Below are positions 28,152 to 36,810 of a stretch of 64,000 bases of DNA, in pieces (position 1 is the first letter of the stretch; every line of letters begins with the position of its first letter). The translations under genes were made by a program, and so were the position numbers. The notes beneath the pieces are model-generated. The model was not told the origin of the DNA and made no database searches. It saw only the letters and a program-made list of their open reading frames with translations. The stretch is from KBS-96 sp964247975 (lineage in GTDB: Bacteria; Acidobacteriota; Terriglobia; Bryobacterales; Bryobacteraceae). Location: contig CAXTWH010000017.1 in assembly GCA_964247975.1 (NCBI GenBank), forward strand, positions 1 to 64,000. Reading direction: 5' to 3'.

Positions 28152-29810
28152 ATGAAGTCTTCTCTCGTTTTGCTGCCATTAGCTTTCGGAGGATTGCTAT
28201 GGGCGCAGGAAGCTAATCCCACCCAAAATCTGCAACAATCAGGTTCTCAGAATCAAAATTCGGATACGCAGCCGGCTAATGGCGCGAATCCGATTTTCCG
28301 GGTACAGGTGGTTTCACGAACCATCAAAGCAGTCAGTTATCGCAACCGTAGCGGCTGGACTAAGGTTGACTTTCAGGGCACAGCCTTGGCCCCCAGAGCG
28401 GAAGGGCGGGCTGACGTCAACAGCCGTAAAGGCTTTATGGAAGTAAAAACTTCGGTAAAACGCCTGCCTGCGGCCTCCTCATTTGGAAACGAATACCTTA
28501 CTTACGTTCTGTGGGCCATTACCCCGGACGGACGCCCTAAAAATCTTGGTGAGCTACTGGTGAATCAGAATGGCGATGCTGATATTGATGTCACCACCGA
28601 ATTGCAATCTTTCGGTTTGATTGTTACTGCCGAACCTTATTATGCCGTTACCCAGCCGAGCGATGTAGTAGTGATGGAAAACATCATCCGGCAGGATACA
28701 GTTGGCAAGTACGAAGAAGTAGACGCCAAATATGAACTGCTGCCGCGCGGTATGTATACCCAAAAGGGTTCTGCCATGCCGATGACAATGGACAAGAAAG
28801 TTCCGCTGGAGTTATATGAAGCGCGCAATGCTGTTAACCTGTCGCGCGCGGCAGGCTCCGATAAATTGGCAAGCGACGTTTTCCAGAATGCTCAGAATCT
28901 TTTGCAGCAGGCCGAAGACTACCAAACCCGGAAAGCCGGCGCGAAACCGGTGATTATGACGGCCCGCGAAGCGGCCCAGAAAGCGGAAGATGCTCGCATC
29001 ATTACGCAGCGTCGCCAACGCGAAATCGCCATGCAGAATGCAAAAGACCAGGCGGCAAAGGCGCAGGCTGACGCCGAAGAAGCCGCCAAACAGCAACAAT
29101 TAGCCGAGCAACAAGCGCAGCAGGATGCCCAACGTCGGGCGGAAGCGGAACGCGCCAAAGCGGAAGCGGATGCCGCTCGCGCCCAAGCTGATGCAGCCCG
29201 CGCTCAAGCGGCTGCCGAGGCTCAAAAAGCGCAGCAAGCCGCCGCTGAAGCAGAACGCCTTCGCGCCCAGGCGGAAGCGGAGCGGAATTCCATTAAGCAG
29301 CAGATGCTGCAACAGTTGAATCAGGTTCTTGCCACGCGCGAATCGGCTCGTGGTCTGATCATGAACATGTCGGATGTTTTGTTCGACTTTGGCAAGTACA
29401 CCTTGAAGGGAGAAGCTCGCGAAAAGCTGGCTAAGGTTTCCGGCATTATTCTGGGCCATCCCGGTTTAACTCTGACGGTAGAAGGTTATACCGATAACGT
29501 CGGCAGCGATGAGTTCAACCAGAAACTTTCCGAACAGCGCGCCAATGCCGTACGTGAATTCCTGGTAAGCCAGGGAATTGCCGATAATGCGGTAACGGCC
29601 CGTGGGTTTGGCAAGAACGATCCGGTAGCTTCCAACGACACGGCCCAGGGACGTTCGCAGAATCGCCGCGTTCAGATTGTGGTGGCTGGCGCCGGAATGG
29701 GAACGCCGGGGCAAACCGACCAGGGTACACCCATGCCGCAACCGACAGCAAACATGCAGCCGCAGTCGGCACCGGCTCCCGTTCAGCCAACCGGCACAGT
29801 TCAACAGTAA
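28152..29810 (+). CDS. OmpA-like peptidoglycan-binding protein with coiled-coil
   Basis: 552 residues from the ATG at 28152, with AAAGGA 9 nt upstream. A signal peptide (MKSSLVLLPLAFGGLLWAQ), an N-terminal beta-rich domain to ~210, a strongly Ala/Gln/Glu-rich coiled-coil at ~280-390 and an OmpA C-terminal domain at ~405-510 (DVLFDFGKYTLKGEAREKL, EGYTDNVGSDEFNQKLSEQR, FGKNDPVASN). A Pro/Gln-rich tail follows. It should anchor the outer membrane to peptidoglycan. The long rod is unusual for OmpA proteins. A strong terminator follows. Confidence 0.92.
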   Translation: MKSSLVLLPLAFGGLLWAQEANPTQNLQQSGSQNQNSDTQPANGANPIFRVQVVSRTIKAVSYRNRSGWTKVDFQGTALAPRAEGRADVNSRKGFMEVKTSVKRLPAASSFGNEYLTYVLWAITPDGRPKNLGELLVNQNGDADIDVTTELQSFGLIVTAEPYYAVTQPSDVVVMENIIRQDTVGKYEEVDAKYELLPRGMYTQKGSAMPMTMDKKVPLELYEARNAVNLSRAAGSDKLASDVFQNAQNLLQQAEDYQTRKAGAKPVIMTAREAAQKAEDARIITQRRQREIAMQNAKDQAAKAQADAEEAAKQQQLAEQQAQQDAQRRAEAERAKAEADAARAQADAARAQAAAEAQKAQQAAAEAERLRAQAEAERNSIKQQMLQQLNQVLATRESARGLIMNMSDVLFDFGKYTLKGEAREKLAKVSGIILGHPGLTLTVEGYTDNVGSDEFNQKLSEQRANAVREFLVSQGIADNAVTARGFGKNDPVASNDTAQGRSQNRRVQIVVAGAGMGTPGQTDQGTPMPQPTANMQPQSAPAPVQPTGTVQQ

Positions 29811-29835
29811 TAAAGAACACCTAGTTAAGTATTTA

Positions 29836-29869
29836 AAAGGGGAGCGTTTCACCCGAAACGCTCCCCTTT
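29836..29869 (+). terminator. Strong stem-loop terminator after the OmpA-like gene
   Basis: A 15-bp perfect stem (AAAGGGGAGCGTTTC and its complement) with a 4-nt ACCC loop, 26 bp after the OmpA-like stop. The A-run and T-run at the two stem ends make it potentially bidirectional. It separates the OmpA gene from the glycosyltransferase. Confidence 0.9.
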
Positions 29870-29953
29870 CCTGTTATCAGTGTTCAACAAAGCGCAAACC
29901 GATTAAAATAGAAATAACTTCGTGATGAACTTATGGACCAGTGAACGACGCTT

Positions 29954-31561
29954 ATGGTGCTAACCGGCGCAAAGTTTATTCTTCTGTTTTCGGCTCCATC
30001 ATTCGGCACGCAACTGGTGGATGGGCTTTCTGACAACACATTTGCCGGCATTTATCAGTTGTCCGGCTTTGATTGGGCACTGCTGATTCCGTACTTCGGA
30101 ATTCTCCTGCTGCTGTCTTTTTACGGACTGCACCGGTACGAGACGATGCGGGTGTACTTGAAGCATCGCAAGAAGCTGCTGAAAGAAGCGGCGCAGCGGT
30201 TTGCCCAACTGCCGCCCGTGACCATTCAGCTTCCTTTGTATAACGAGCGGTTCGTAGTAGCGCGGCTCCTGGAGGAAGTCTGCAAAATTGATTATCCGCG
30301 TCATTTGCTGCAGATCCAAGTTCTGGACGATTCAACCGATGAAACACATCCTTATACCGAGCGGTTGTGCAATGAATTAGCCGCTCAGGGCTATCCGGTG
30401 GAATACCTGCATCGCACAAATCGCTACGGTTATAAAGCGGGTGCTTTGCAGGAAGGTTTGAAAACGGCTACGGGCGAGTTTATTGCCGTGTTTGATGCGG
30501 ATTTCGTTCCACCCATTGATTTTCTGCAAAGAACGGTTCATTTCTTCACCGATTCGGAAGTTGGCGTGGTGCAAACGCGCTGGAGCTATCTGAACAAGGA
30601 ATACAACATTCTGACCCAGGTAGAAGCCATGCTGCTGGACGGCCATTTTGTGCTGGAACATGGCGCGCGCTGCGGGGCGGGGTACTTCTTCAACTTCAAT
30701 GGCACTGCCGGCATTATTCGACGGACCATGATTGAGGATGCAGGCGGCTGGCAGCATGACACCTTGACCGAGGATTCCGACCTAAGCTATCGAGCCCAAT
30801 TGAGGGGATGGCGTTTTGTGTTTGTGACCGGCCTGGACTGCCCGTCCGAGCTGCCGGTGGAAACCTACGGCTTTCAAGTGCAGCAGGCGCGTTGGGCCAA
30901 AGGACTGACGCAGGTGGCGAGAAAGCTGTTGCCTTCCATTTTGCGGGCCGATATTCCTTGGCGCGTGAAATTGGAAGCATTTCTCCATCTAACGCCGAAC
31001 ATTTCTTATCCGCTGATGATCGTGGTTTCGGCTTTAATGATGCCGGTGATGATTATCCGGTTTTACATGGGCTGGATGGAAATGCTGTTGATTGATTTCC
31101 CGCTGATTGTGGCTTCATTTCTTTCAATTTCAGCGTTTTACCTGTTCGCTCAAAAAGAACTGTACCCGAAAACCTGGTGGAAATCAATCGTTTTTATTCC
31201 GATGCTGATGGCGGCGGGCGTTGCTCTCACTGTCAGCAACACCAAAGCCGTAATGGAAGCTTTAATGGGCATTCAAACCAGTTTTGTTCGTACCCCGAAG
31301 TACGCCATCGGCACCGAAAAAACCAAGATCGCCGCCCAAGCTTACCGTCGCCGCAGTGGTTGGCTTCCCTTCGTTGAATTGGCAATCGGAAGCTATTTTC
31401 TGTTTATGGTCTGGTGGGCCATTGATAGCCTGAATTACCTGTCTGTTCCTTTTCTCAGCTTGTTCGTTTCCGGATATTATTGGGCTGGATTTTCCACACT
31501 TTATCAGGAGTACCGGGACCGTTTGGCGTGGCAAAAACAACGTAAACTCGCTCAAATATAA
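29954..31561 (+). CDS. Membrane glycosyltransferase family 2 (cellulose-synthase-like)
   Basis: 535 residues with an N-terminal TM helix, a GT2 catalytic domain and four C-terminal TM helices. Catalytic motifs are complete: LDDSTDE (UDP), FDADF (DxD), TEDSDL (base) and QQARWAKG (QxxRW). This set belongs to processive beta-glycan synthases of the CSLA/mannan-synthase or cellulose-synthase-like type, which make and extrude a polysaccharide. No bcs partners (BcsB, PilZ domain) are nearby. The PP2C gene follows 49 bp later. Confidence 0.9.
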   Translation: MVLTGAKFILLFSAPSFGTQLVDGLSDNTFAGIYQLSGFDWALLIPYFGILLLLSFYGLHRYETMRVYLKHRKKLLKEAAQRFAQLPPVTIQLPLYNERFVVARLLEEVCKIDYPRHLLQIQVLDDSTDETHPYTERLCNELAAQGYPVEYLHRTNRYGYKAGALQEGLKTATGEFIAVFDADFVPPIDFLQRTVHFFTDSEVGVVQTRWSYLNKEYNILTQVEAMLLDGHFVLEHGARCGAGYFFNFNGTAGIIRRTMIEDAGGWQHDTLTEDSDLSYRAQLRGWRFVFVTGLDCPSELPVETYGFQVQQARWAKGLTQVARKLLPSILRADIPWRVKLEAFLHLTPNISYPLMIVVSALMMPVMIIRFYMGWMEMLLIDFPLIVASFLSISAFYLFAQKELYPKTWWKSIVFIPMLMAAGVALTVSNTKAVMEALMGIQTSFVRTPKYAIGTEKTKIAAQAYRRRSGWLPFVELAIGSYFLFMVWWAIDSLNYLSVPFLSLFVSGYYWAGFSTLYQEYRDRLAWQKQRKLAQI

Positions 31562-31610
31562 AAGGTCGGGTACTTTCTTTAGATCCATCTTTATATAATC
31601 GGAGAGTTTT

Positions 31611-32327
31611 ATGCTTGAGGCTTACGGCCTGTCCGATCCCGGCTGTGTCAGACAGAATAACGAAGATTACTTTATCAGCGACAGTTTTAATGGAATTTTT
31701 ATTCTGGCTGATGGAATGGGCGGCGCAAACGGCGGTGAGTATGCTTCGCGTCTAGGTTCAGAAACTCTGTATGAGTATCTTCTGCATCCTCCCGAAGACG
31801 GCGCTTCGGGCGCACTGCAAAGCGGGTTCGCGCAGGCGAACAGCGCGGTTCGGCAGGCATCCCTAGTTAACGCCGGTTTAGAAGGCATGGGCACTACTCT
31901 GGTAGCGGCCAGACTGGTACAGGGAGATCAGTTTCAATTCGCCAATGTGGGCGATAGCCGGGCTTACCACTTATCGGGTGATCAGCTTGCGGTGCTCACT
32001 ACCGACCAGACCTGGGTGGTGGAAGTAGGGGCGCGCCTTGGAATCAGCGAGGAAGCGCTTCGCCGCCATCCGATGCGGCATGTTCTGACAATGGCAATCG
32101 GTGTTTCCGATGAACTGCGGGTCAATCTGCAATCGCTCCGTATCAGTTCCGGCGATCAGATTCTTCTTTGTTCCGACGGGCTGCACGGGGTATTGGGAGA
32201 AGAAATTCTGGAAAATACGCTGAAGTCGGAGAAATCTCTGCCCGATAAAGCCCACTATCTTATCGAAGCCGCGAGAGCCGAAGGTGGACCGGACAACATC
32301 ACTGTTGTGCTGATTCGCGTTCTCTGA
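31611..32327 (+). CDS. PP2C-family serine/threonine phosphatase
   Basis: 238 residues, the standard bacterial PP2C length, with the metal-binding aspartates in ILADGMGG, the RxxNED motif (VRQNNEDYF), GDSRAY, and SDGLHG and GPDNITVVL near the end. PP2C enzymes dephosphorylate Hanks-type kinase targets; no kinase gene is in the window. A GGAGAG Shine-Dalgarno lies 6 nt upstream. It precedes three genes for exported proteins, separated by only 25 bp. Confidence 0.93.
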   Translation: MLEAYGLSDPGCVRQNNEDYFISDSFNGIFILADGMGGANGGEYASRLGSETLYEYLLHPPEDGASGALQSGFAQANSAVRQASLVNAGLEGMGTTLVAARLVQGDQFQFANVGDSRAYHLSGDQLAVLTTDQTWVVEVGARLGISEEALRRHPMRHVLTMAIGVSDELRVNLQSLRISSGDQILLCSDGLHGVLGEEILENTLKSEKSLPDKAHYLIEAARAEGGPDNITVVLIRVL

Positions 32328-32352
32328 TCCCATCGCGGCTCCTTTGGCCGCA

Positions 32353-33156
32353 ATGCATATCGTATTTCGCCCGTTTTGTTATTTTCTGTCCTGGCTCCTC
32401 GTCGCAGGCACCTTGACGCAAGCTCAAAATTTGAATGTAACGCCCGGCAGCCCGGAAATTGAAGAACTGCAAATCCACGTGGTTGAAGGCGAACATGCCC
32501 ACGTGGACGCGGGAAAAGCATCCGCGCAGCCGATCACCGTGGCCGTTACCGATAATCACGGCAATCCTGTTCCGAATGCGGCAGTGTTGTTCCGTTTGCC
32601 GACGGAAGCTCCGACCGGCGTTTTCAACGACGGCTCCCGCGTGTCCATTATTTACACCGATCTGCAAGGGCAGGCAAAGGTAAAAGACATACAGTGGGGC
32701 GACGCAGCAGGCACGGCCGTGGTGCGCATTACAGCCGCAAAAGGCGCGGCTCATGCCGGCGTGCTACTGGAAGAAACAATCGGCTCAGGCGCCGTGGTGA
32801 ATGCCAAGAACGCTTCTCCTCGTCCAGCCATTGCGCAGCCCGCGCAGCCAAAAACAGAAACTCCACCGCCCGCGTTAACCGCTTCAACGGCGACGGTTGC
32901 AATTCCTCCCTCCTCGCCGATTCCTCCGCCGAGCGTGGAGATCACGAGCAATTCTTCGCATCAGGTTACCGGCGCAAGCGGCAGCGGTAGTCATAGCGGC
33001 AAGAAATGGATTTGGATTGGCATTGGCAGCGCAGTGGCAGCAGGTGCGGCGGTCGCCTTGGTCAGCAACAAGAAAAGCAGTTCCACTGCAACGCAGCCGC
33101 CCGTTCAAGCCACCACAAGCATCGGCGCACCCAGCATTTCCATTGGACACCCCTAA
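32353..33156 (+). CDS. Exported Big-like-domain protein with C-terminal TM
   Basis: 267 residues from the ATG at 32353 (a TTG at 32344 would add three). Signal peptide (VFRPFCYFLSWLLVAGTLTQAQ), an Ig-like/Big-1-type domain at ~25-135 (PITVAVTDNHGNPVPNAAV, VSIIYTDLQGQAKV), a Pro/Thr-rich linker and a C-terminal helix (WIWIGIGSAVAAGAAVALV) before a Ser/Thr/Pro tail. The plan is a membrane-anchored surface protein. Named family uncertain; the whole set of exported proteins resembles nothing I can name. Confidence 0.75.
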   Translation: MHIVFRPFCYFLSWLLVAGTLTQAQNLNVTPGSPEIEELQIHVVEGEHAHVDAGKASAQPITVAVTDNHGNPVPNAAVLFRLPTEAPTGVFNDGSRVSIIYTDLQGQAKVKDIQWGDAAGTAVVRITAAKGAAHAGVLLEETIGSGAVVNAKNASPRPAIAQPAQPKTETPPPALTASTATVAIPPSSPIPPPSVEITSNSSHQVTGASGSGSHSGKKWIWIGIGSAVAAGAAVALVSNKKSSSTATQPPVQATTSIGAPSISIGHP

Positions 33157-33159
33157 TTT

Positions 33160-33966
33160 ATGTTGAAGTATTTATTCTGCGCGGGTTTGTTGGCGCTGGC
33201 TGCGCAAGCTGCATCAACATCCCCTCAAACACCGCAAGCCGGCATTGTGCGTGGAGCTGATGGAATTCTGCGCCCATTGTGGGGTGTTTCCGCCAATCTG
33301 ATTAACGGAACGCCTTTTTCCGCGCAAAAGATAATTGCCGTCTCGTTTTCCAACGAAGCCGGACTGGTGCTGACACCCGGCAGTTTGGAACTGTTAAGCG
33401 TAGGCGGGCAACTGCTAGGCGTTTATCCGACAACGGAATTAAGGCCGGTGTTGAGCGTTTCAAAAGGCGCGAACACGGCCCTTGCTTTTCTGCCTTCCGA
33501 AAAGCGGCTGCTGCGATGGGCAGGGCATGAGTTTACACCGATTCCCCTTGATGCCGAACGGCTGTCTGGTCCTATTGTTGACGCACAAGTAAAAGATGCT
33601 CATACAGTGGAACTACTGATTCAGGAACAACCAAACAGCTTGCAGCGGGTACGAGTGGCGATTGCCACAGGCGAGGTGATCAGCAGCGAATCGTATCTGG
33701 ATGCGCAAAGCCCGGCATTGGTGATCGGGCCAGCTTTAGTTTCCACCACAACCAGCGGAATCCAAACCGATATCAGCGGCGTGAAAACCCAGATTCCCTT
33801 GGCAAATACTTCGGCGATTACGATGGAGCGGGCCGCTTCGCATTCCGTTCATGTCAGTTCACCGGTCACGCATCGGGATTGGATTCTGCATCTTGAACAA
33901 GCGCAGCCCAGTCTTTCTGAAATTCCGACTATCAAAGTCGCAGAACCAGGCGAGGTGAAGCCATGA
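33160..33966 (+). CDS. Exported protein of unknown function
   Basis: 268 residues with a signal peptide (MLKYLFCAGLLALAAQAAS). The mature part has alternating beta-strand character (RVRVAIATGEVISSESYL, LVISTTTS-like segments) suggesting a beta-propeller or sandwich, but no motif is identified. Its ATG is 3 bp after the preceding stop, and its end overlaps the next gene by 4 bp, so the three are translationally coupled. Confidence 0.7.
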   Translation: MLKYLFCAGLLALAAQAASTSPQTPQAGIVRGADGILRPLWGVSANLINGTPFSAQKIIAVSFSNEAGLVLTPGSLELLSVGGQLLGVYPTTELRPVLSVSKGANTALAFLPSEKRLLRWAGHEFTPIPLDAERLSGPIVDAQVKDAHTVELLIQEQPNSLQRVRVAIATGEVISSESYLDAQSPALVIGPALVSTTTSGIQTDISGVKTQIPLANTSAITMERAASHSVHVSSPVTHRDWILHLEQAQPSLSEIPTIKVAEPGEVKP

Positions 33967-35777
33967 AGAAGTTTATTTTGTTGCTTCTAATAACTGTTTC
34001 CGCCTGGGCCGGCGACCTGCAAATTTTTGTTCACACGCCGGGCGCTGCCGATGATGGAGCGCCGATTGATACAACTTATAACTTTGCTGATACCGTACTA
34101 GGCGGAAACACCACCATTGTGGTCCGGTTGAAGAACACTTCTTCTACTAAAGCGTACCTAATACGGACGGTGTTCGGCGCTGACAGTTCTTTCAAAATAG
34201 GCGGATCCATTTTAGATAACTGTCTGGCGGCTGGAACTTTCGAGGATGTTACAGTATCGTTCGTGCCTTCCGCATTAGGGACGGCGAGTTCTCCGCTGCA
34301 GGTTGGCTACGCGCCTTACCCGGCATCCACCGGCTGCCCTTCGGTGCCTCCGCAAAATGTGCAGGTGTCGACTCTGACGACCTTGAACGGCAGCGGTATC
34401 GCCGCTACATTAAACGTCAGCGTTTCGGTCAATAATGCTGCTGCGAGCGCCATCAACGCCGGCACCCAGATTTCATTCGGCCAGGTTGATATCGGCGCAA
34501 CGCAAACCGCGACTGTAACTGTCCAGAACGCGACTACGGCAACGCTTGATAATCCAACGCCTACCTTAACCGCAGCCGTATTTTCGCAGCCGCCATTTTC
34601 ATTAAGCTCGTTAGCGAGCTGGCCGACGAAGCTCGGGCCGGGAGCAAGCTCCAGTTTTACGGTGACGTTTGCGCCCACGCAGCAAGCGCAGATCAACGCT
34701 GCTTTGAATCTGGGAGATCGTTCTTATCCGCTGGTAGGAACCGGAGTGGCCGGGCCGGGCTTAGCCGCGCTGCTTGTCAGCTACACGCTGCCGACTGGAG
34801 TGCGGTATGCCGTCACCACTGCCACGGCGATTGATTTCGGTTCCGCGCTGACAGGATCGTCGCAGCAGTTTATTTTCAGCATCTCGAATCCGTTAACTAA
34901 CTTCGACAATGAAACTATTTCCGCCATTAGCCTTACCGGCAGCGGCTTTACGTTGATCAATGTGCCGAACCTGCCGTTGACACTCAAACCGGGCGACAGC
35001 AGTTTATTCAGCGTGACTTATGCGCCGACGCAGGCCGGAGCGCAAAGCGCGGTACTCAATATCGGTACGCTGCAATATAACCTGACTGCCAAGGCGACCG
35101 CGCCGGCATTGAACCCGACATTTCAATTCACTCCGCAAAATCTGGCCAGCAGCCAGCAAGCACAGTTAAGCATTCAACTGCCAACGGCGCCGCAGGCCCC
35201 GACCGTTGGAACCCTAACGCTTTCGTTTACCAGCGCCATTACCGGCATTGCCGATGATCCGGCGATCATGTTTGTAACGGGAGGCAATCGCAACACGAAT
35301 GTGACCTTCGCGCCGGGCAGCACAACCGGAACGTTCGCGGGCGGCCAGAACACCTTGACATTTCAAACCGGAACCACCGCGGGAACATTGAAGTTCACGC
35401 TTTCGTTTACCAACGGCGAGACTTACAATGCAACAGCGCAGATCAACCCCAGTCTGATTCAAATTTCGTCGGCTTCGGCCACGAGGCAGAGTCCTTATCT
35501 GATATTGAACATCAGCGCGTTCGACAACACATACAGCGCCGGCAAGATGTTGTTCAATTTCTATGACGCAAAGGGCGATCTGCTGACGCCGGGCGGAATC
35601 AGCGTGGACGAGACGCAGGATTTTCACAACTACTTCTTTGTGAATAATCAGGCAGGCGGAACATTCGCTTTACAAGCGAAATTTCCAGTGACAGGCGATG
35701 TGACCACAATCAGCTCCGCCGATTTCACCATTCAGAACACCAATGGCCAAACGCAGACGCAGCACCTGACTTTTTAG
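33963..35777 (+). CDS. Exported choice-of-anchor-D/ASPM-SPD-2-Hydin repeat protein
   Basis: 604 residues. Signal peptide MKKFILLLLITVSAWAG, then about three immunoglobulin-like ASH repeats, each opening with 'FG..DIG..' type strands: TYNFADTVLGGNTTIVVRL, ISFGQVDIGATQTATVTV and IDFGSALTGSSQQFIFSI. The C-terminal 200 residues are a further beta-rich region (ISISAFDNTYSAGKMLFNF). Such proteins are probable surface adhesive or structural modules. The gene starts within the ATGA overlap of the previous stop. Confidence 0.8.
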   Translation: MKKFILLLLITVSAWAGDLQIFVHTPGAADDGAPIDTTYNFADTVLGGNTTIVVRLKNTSSTKAYLIRTVFGADSSFKIGGSILDNCLAAGTFEDVTVSFVPSALGTASSPLQVGYAPYPASTGCPSVPPQNVQVSTLTTLNGSGIAATLNVSVSVNNAAASAINAGTQISFGQVDIGATQTATVTVQNATTATLDNPTPTLTAAVFSQPPFSLSSLASWPTKLGPGASSSFTVTFAPTQQAQINAALNLGDRSYPLVGTGVAGPGLAALLVSYTLPTGVRYAVTTATAIDFGSALTGSSQQFIFSISNPLTNFDNETISAISLTGSGFTLINVPNLPLTLKPGDSSLFSVTYAPTQAGAQSAVLNIGTLQYNLTAKATAPALNPTFQFTPQNLASSQQAQLSIQLPTAPQAPTVGTLTLSFTSAITGIADDPAIMFVTGGNRNTNVTFAPGSTTGTFAGGQNTLTFQTGTTAGTLKFTLSFTNGETYNATAQINPSLIQISSASATRQSPYLILNISAFDNTYSAGKMLFNFYDAKGDLLTPGGISVDETQDFHNYFFVNNQAGGTFALQAKFPVTGDVTTISSADFTIQNTNGQTQTQHLTF

Positions 35778-35842
35778 TCGATAGGCAGCTCGTTACCTAA
35801 TTCGCTGTGCTGAGTTCAATTGAGAAGCCAACGCAATCTGCA

Positions 35843-35870
35843 CCTACACATTACCCGGGTAATGTGTAGG
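35843..35870. promoter_or_regulatory. 28-bp perfect palindrome, autoregulatory operator
   Basis: A fully symmetric 14+14 bp sequence with half CCTACACATTACCC, ending one base before the AbrB-type antitoxin ATG, so it also covers the ribosome-binding region. AbrB-VapC pairs normally autoregulate from such a site. The half-core ATTACCCGGG recurs at 36158-36167 inside vapC. Confidence 0.8.
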
Positions 35871-35871
35871 C

Positions 35872-36135
35872 ATGTCGCTGCCACGATCAAAAGTTACCTC
35901 GCAAGGACAAATTTCAATTCCTGCCGAGATTCGAAGAAAGCAGGGAATCGGTCCGGGTTCGGTTCTGGAGTGGGAAGACCAAGACGACAAAATTATCGTG
36001 CGGCGTTCGGGAACGTTTTCCTCAGAGGACATTCACCAGGCGCTTTTTCCCGGGCAGTCTCCGAAAACACGCACCCTCGACGAAATGAAAGAAGGGCTTC
36101 GAAGGTACGTTCGGAACCGGTATGCGCGCCGTTGA
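35872..36135 (+). CDS. AbrB/MazE-type antitoxin (VapB)
   Basis: 87 residues. The N-terminal 45 form the swapped-hairpin AbrB domain (KVTSQGQISIPAEIRRKQGI, GPGSVLEWEDQDDKIIV) and the tail binds the toxin. It overlaps the VapC start by 14 bp, the usual organisation. The operator palindrome lies directly in front. It neutralises the VapC next to it. Confidence 0.93.
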   Translation: MSLPRSKVTSQGQISIPAEIRRKQGIGPGSVLEWEDQDDKIIVRRSGTFSSEDIHQALFPGQSPKTRTLDEMKEGLRRYVRNRYARR

Positions 36136-36502
36136 TACTAACGTTCTGGTCCACCTAATTACCCGGGACGATTTGCAGCAAGCAGCCTCTGCCGACACTT
36201 TCATTGAGCAAGGGGCATGGGTGTCTATACTGGCACTCACCGAAACGATGTGGGTTTTGGACGCAGTTTATAAGCGCAGCGCCGCCGATATCATCACTGC
36301 TCTTGAGATGCTGTTAAATCATCAGAGTTTAACTGTGCAGGAGCCTGATACCGTAGCTGCAGCGCTCGGTCTTTTTCGCGCCAAACCATCTTTAAGTTTT
36401 TCTGATTGCTTACTGCTGCAACTTGCCCGGAAAGCGGGGCACTTGCCGCTCGGCACATTCGACCGTAGCTTGGCAAAGCTTGAAGGAACTCACCGGCTGT
36501 AA
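36122..36502 (+). CDS. vapC: PIN-domain toxin (VapC)
   Basis: 126-residue PIN ribonuclease. The acidic metal-binding residues are visible: DTNVLVHLI (first Asp), LTETMWVL (Glu), SFSDCLLLQLA (Asp) and GTFDRSL (Asp). VapC toxins cleave tRNA or rRNA and stop growth. Antitoxin partner immediately upstream, overlapping by 14 bp. Confidence 0.93.
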   Translation: MRAVDTNVLVHLITRDDLQQAASADTFIEQGAWVSILALTETMWVLDAVYKRSAADIITALEMLLNHQSLTVQEPDTVAAALGLFRAKPSLSFSDCLLLQLARKAGHLPLGTFDRSLAKLEGTHRL

Positions 36503-36581
36503 TAGAGAATTCAATACGGTTCACGCTGTCTCGCCTGAGCTCGCACATGAATTAGTCATTGTGTGTTTCAGTACTTTTGAT

Positions 36582-36610
36582 GTATTCTCATGTGCATAAA
36601 TAGAGAATAC
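36582..36610. promoter_or_regulatory. Inverted repeat before the second VapBC
   Basis: GTATTCTC-N13-GAGAATAC, exact, ending 2 bp before the antitoxin ATG. A typical position for a VapBC autorepression site; it also covers the ribosome-binding site. Confidence 0.7.
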
Positions 36611-36612
36611 TA

Positions 36613-36810
36613 ATGCATATGCGAACAACTTTAGTTATTGATGAGCAACTACTTGAGCGTGCTAGGGCTCTAACAGGGAGCAAAGAAAAAACAGCGCTGG
36701 TGCGAGCGGGTCTACAAGCGCTCATCGCGTGCGAATCTGGTAAACGGTTAGCTGCACTCGGCGGCACACAGCCCGAACTGTCCGATATCCCGCGTCGCCG
36801 GCCTGCCTGA
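36613..36810 (+). CDS. Ribbon-helix-helix antitoxin (VapB type, DUF2191-like)
   Basis: 65 residues: an RHH N-terminus (RTTLVIDEQLLERARALTG, SKEKTALVRAGLQALIACES) and a short tail that ends GTQPELSDIPRRRP. This is the VapB type with the 'R(T)TL.ID..LL..A...TG...K' signature. A second ATG (36619) is equally likely as the start. It overlaps the toxin start by 1 bp. Confidence 0.92.
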   Translation: MHMRTTLVIDEQLLERARALTGSKEKTALVRAGLQALIACESGKRLAALGGTQPELSDIPRRRPA

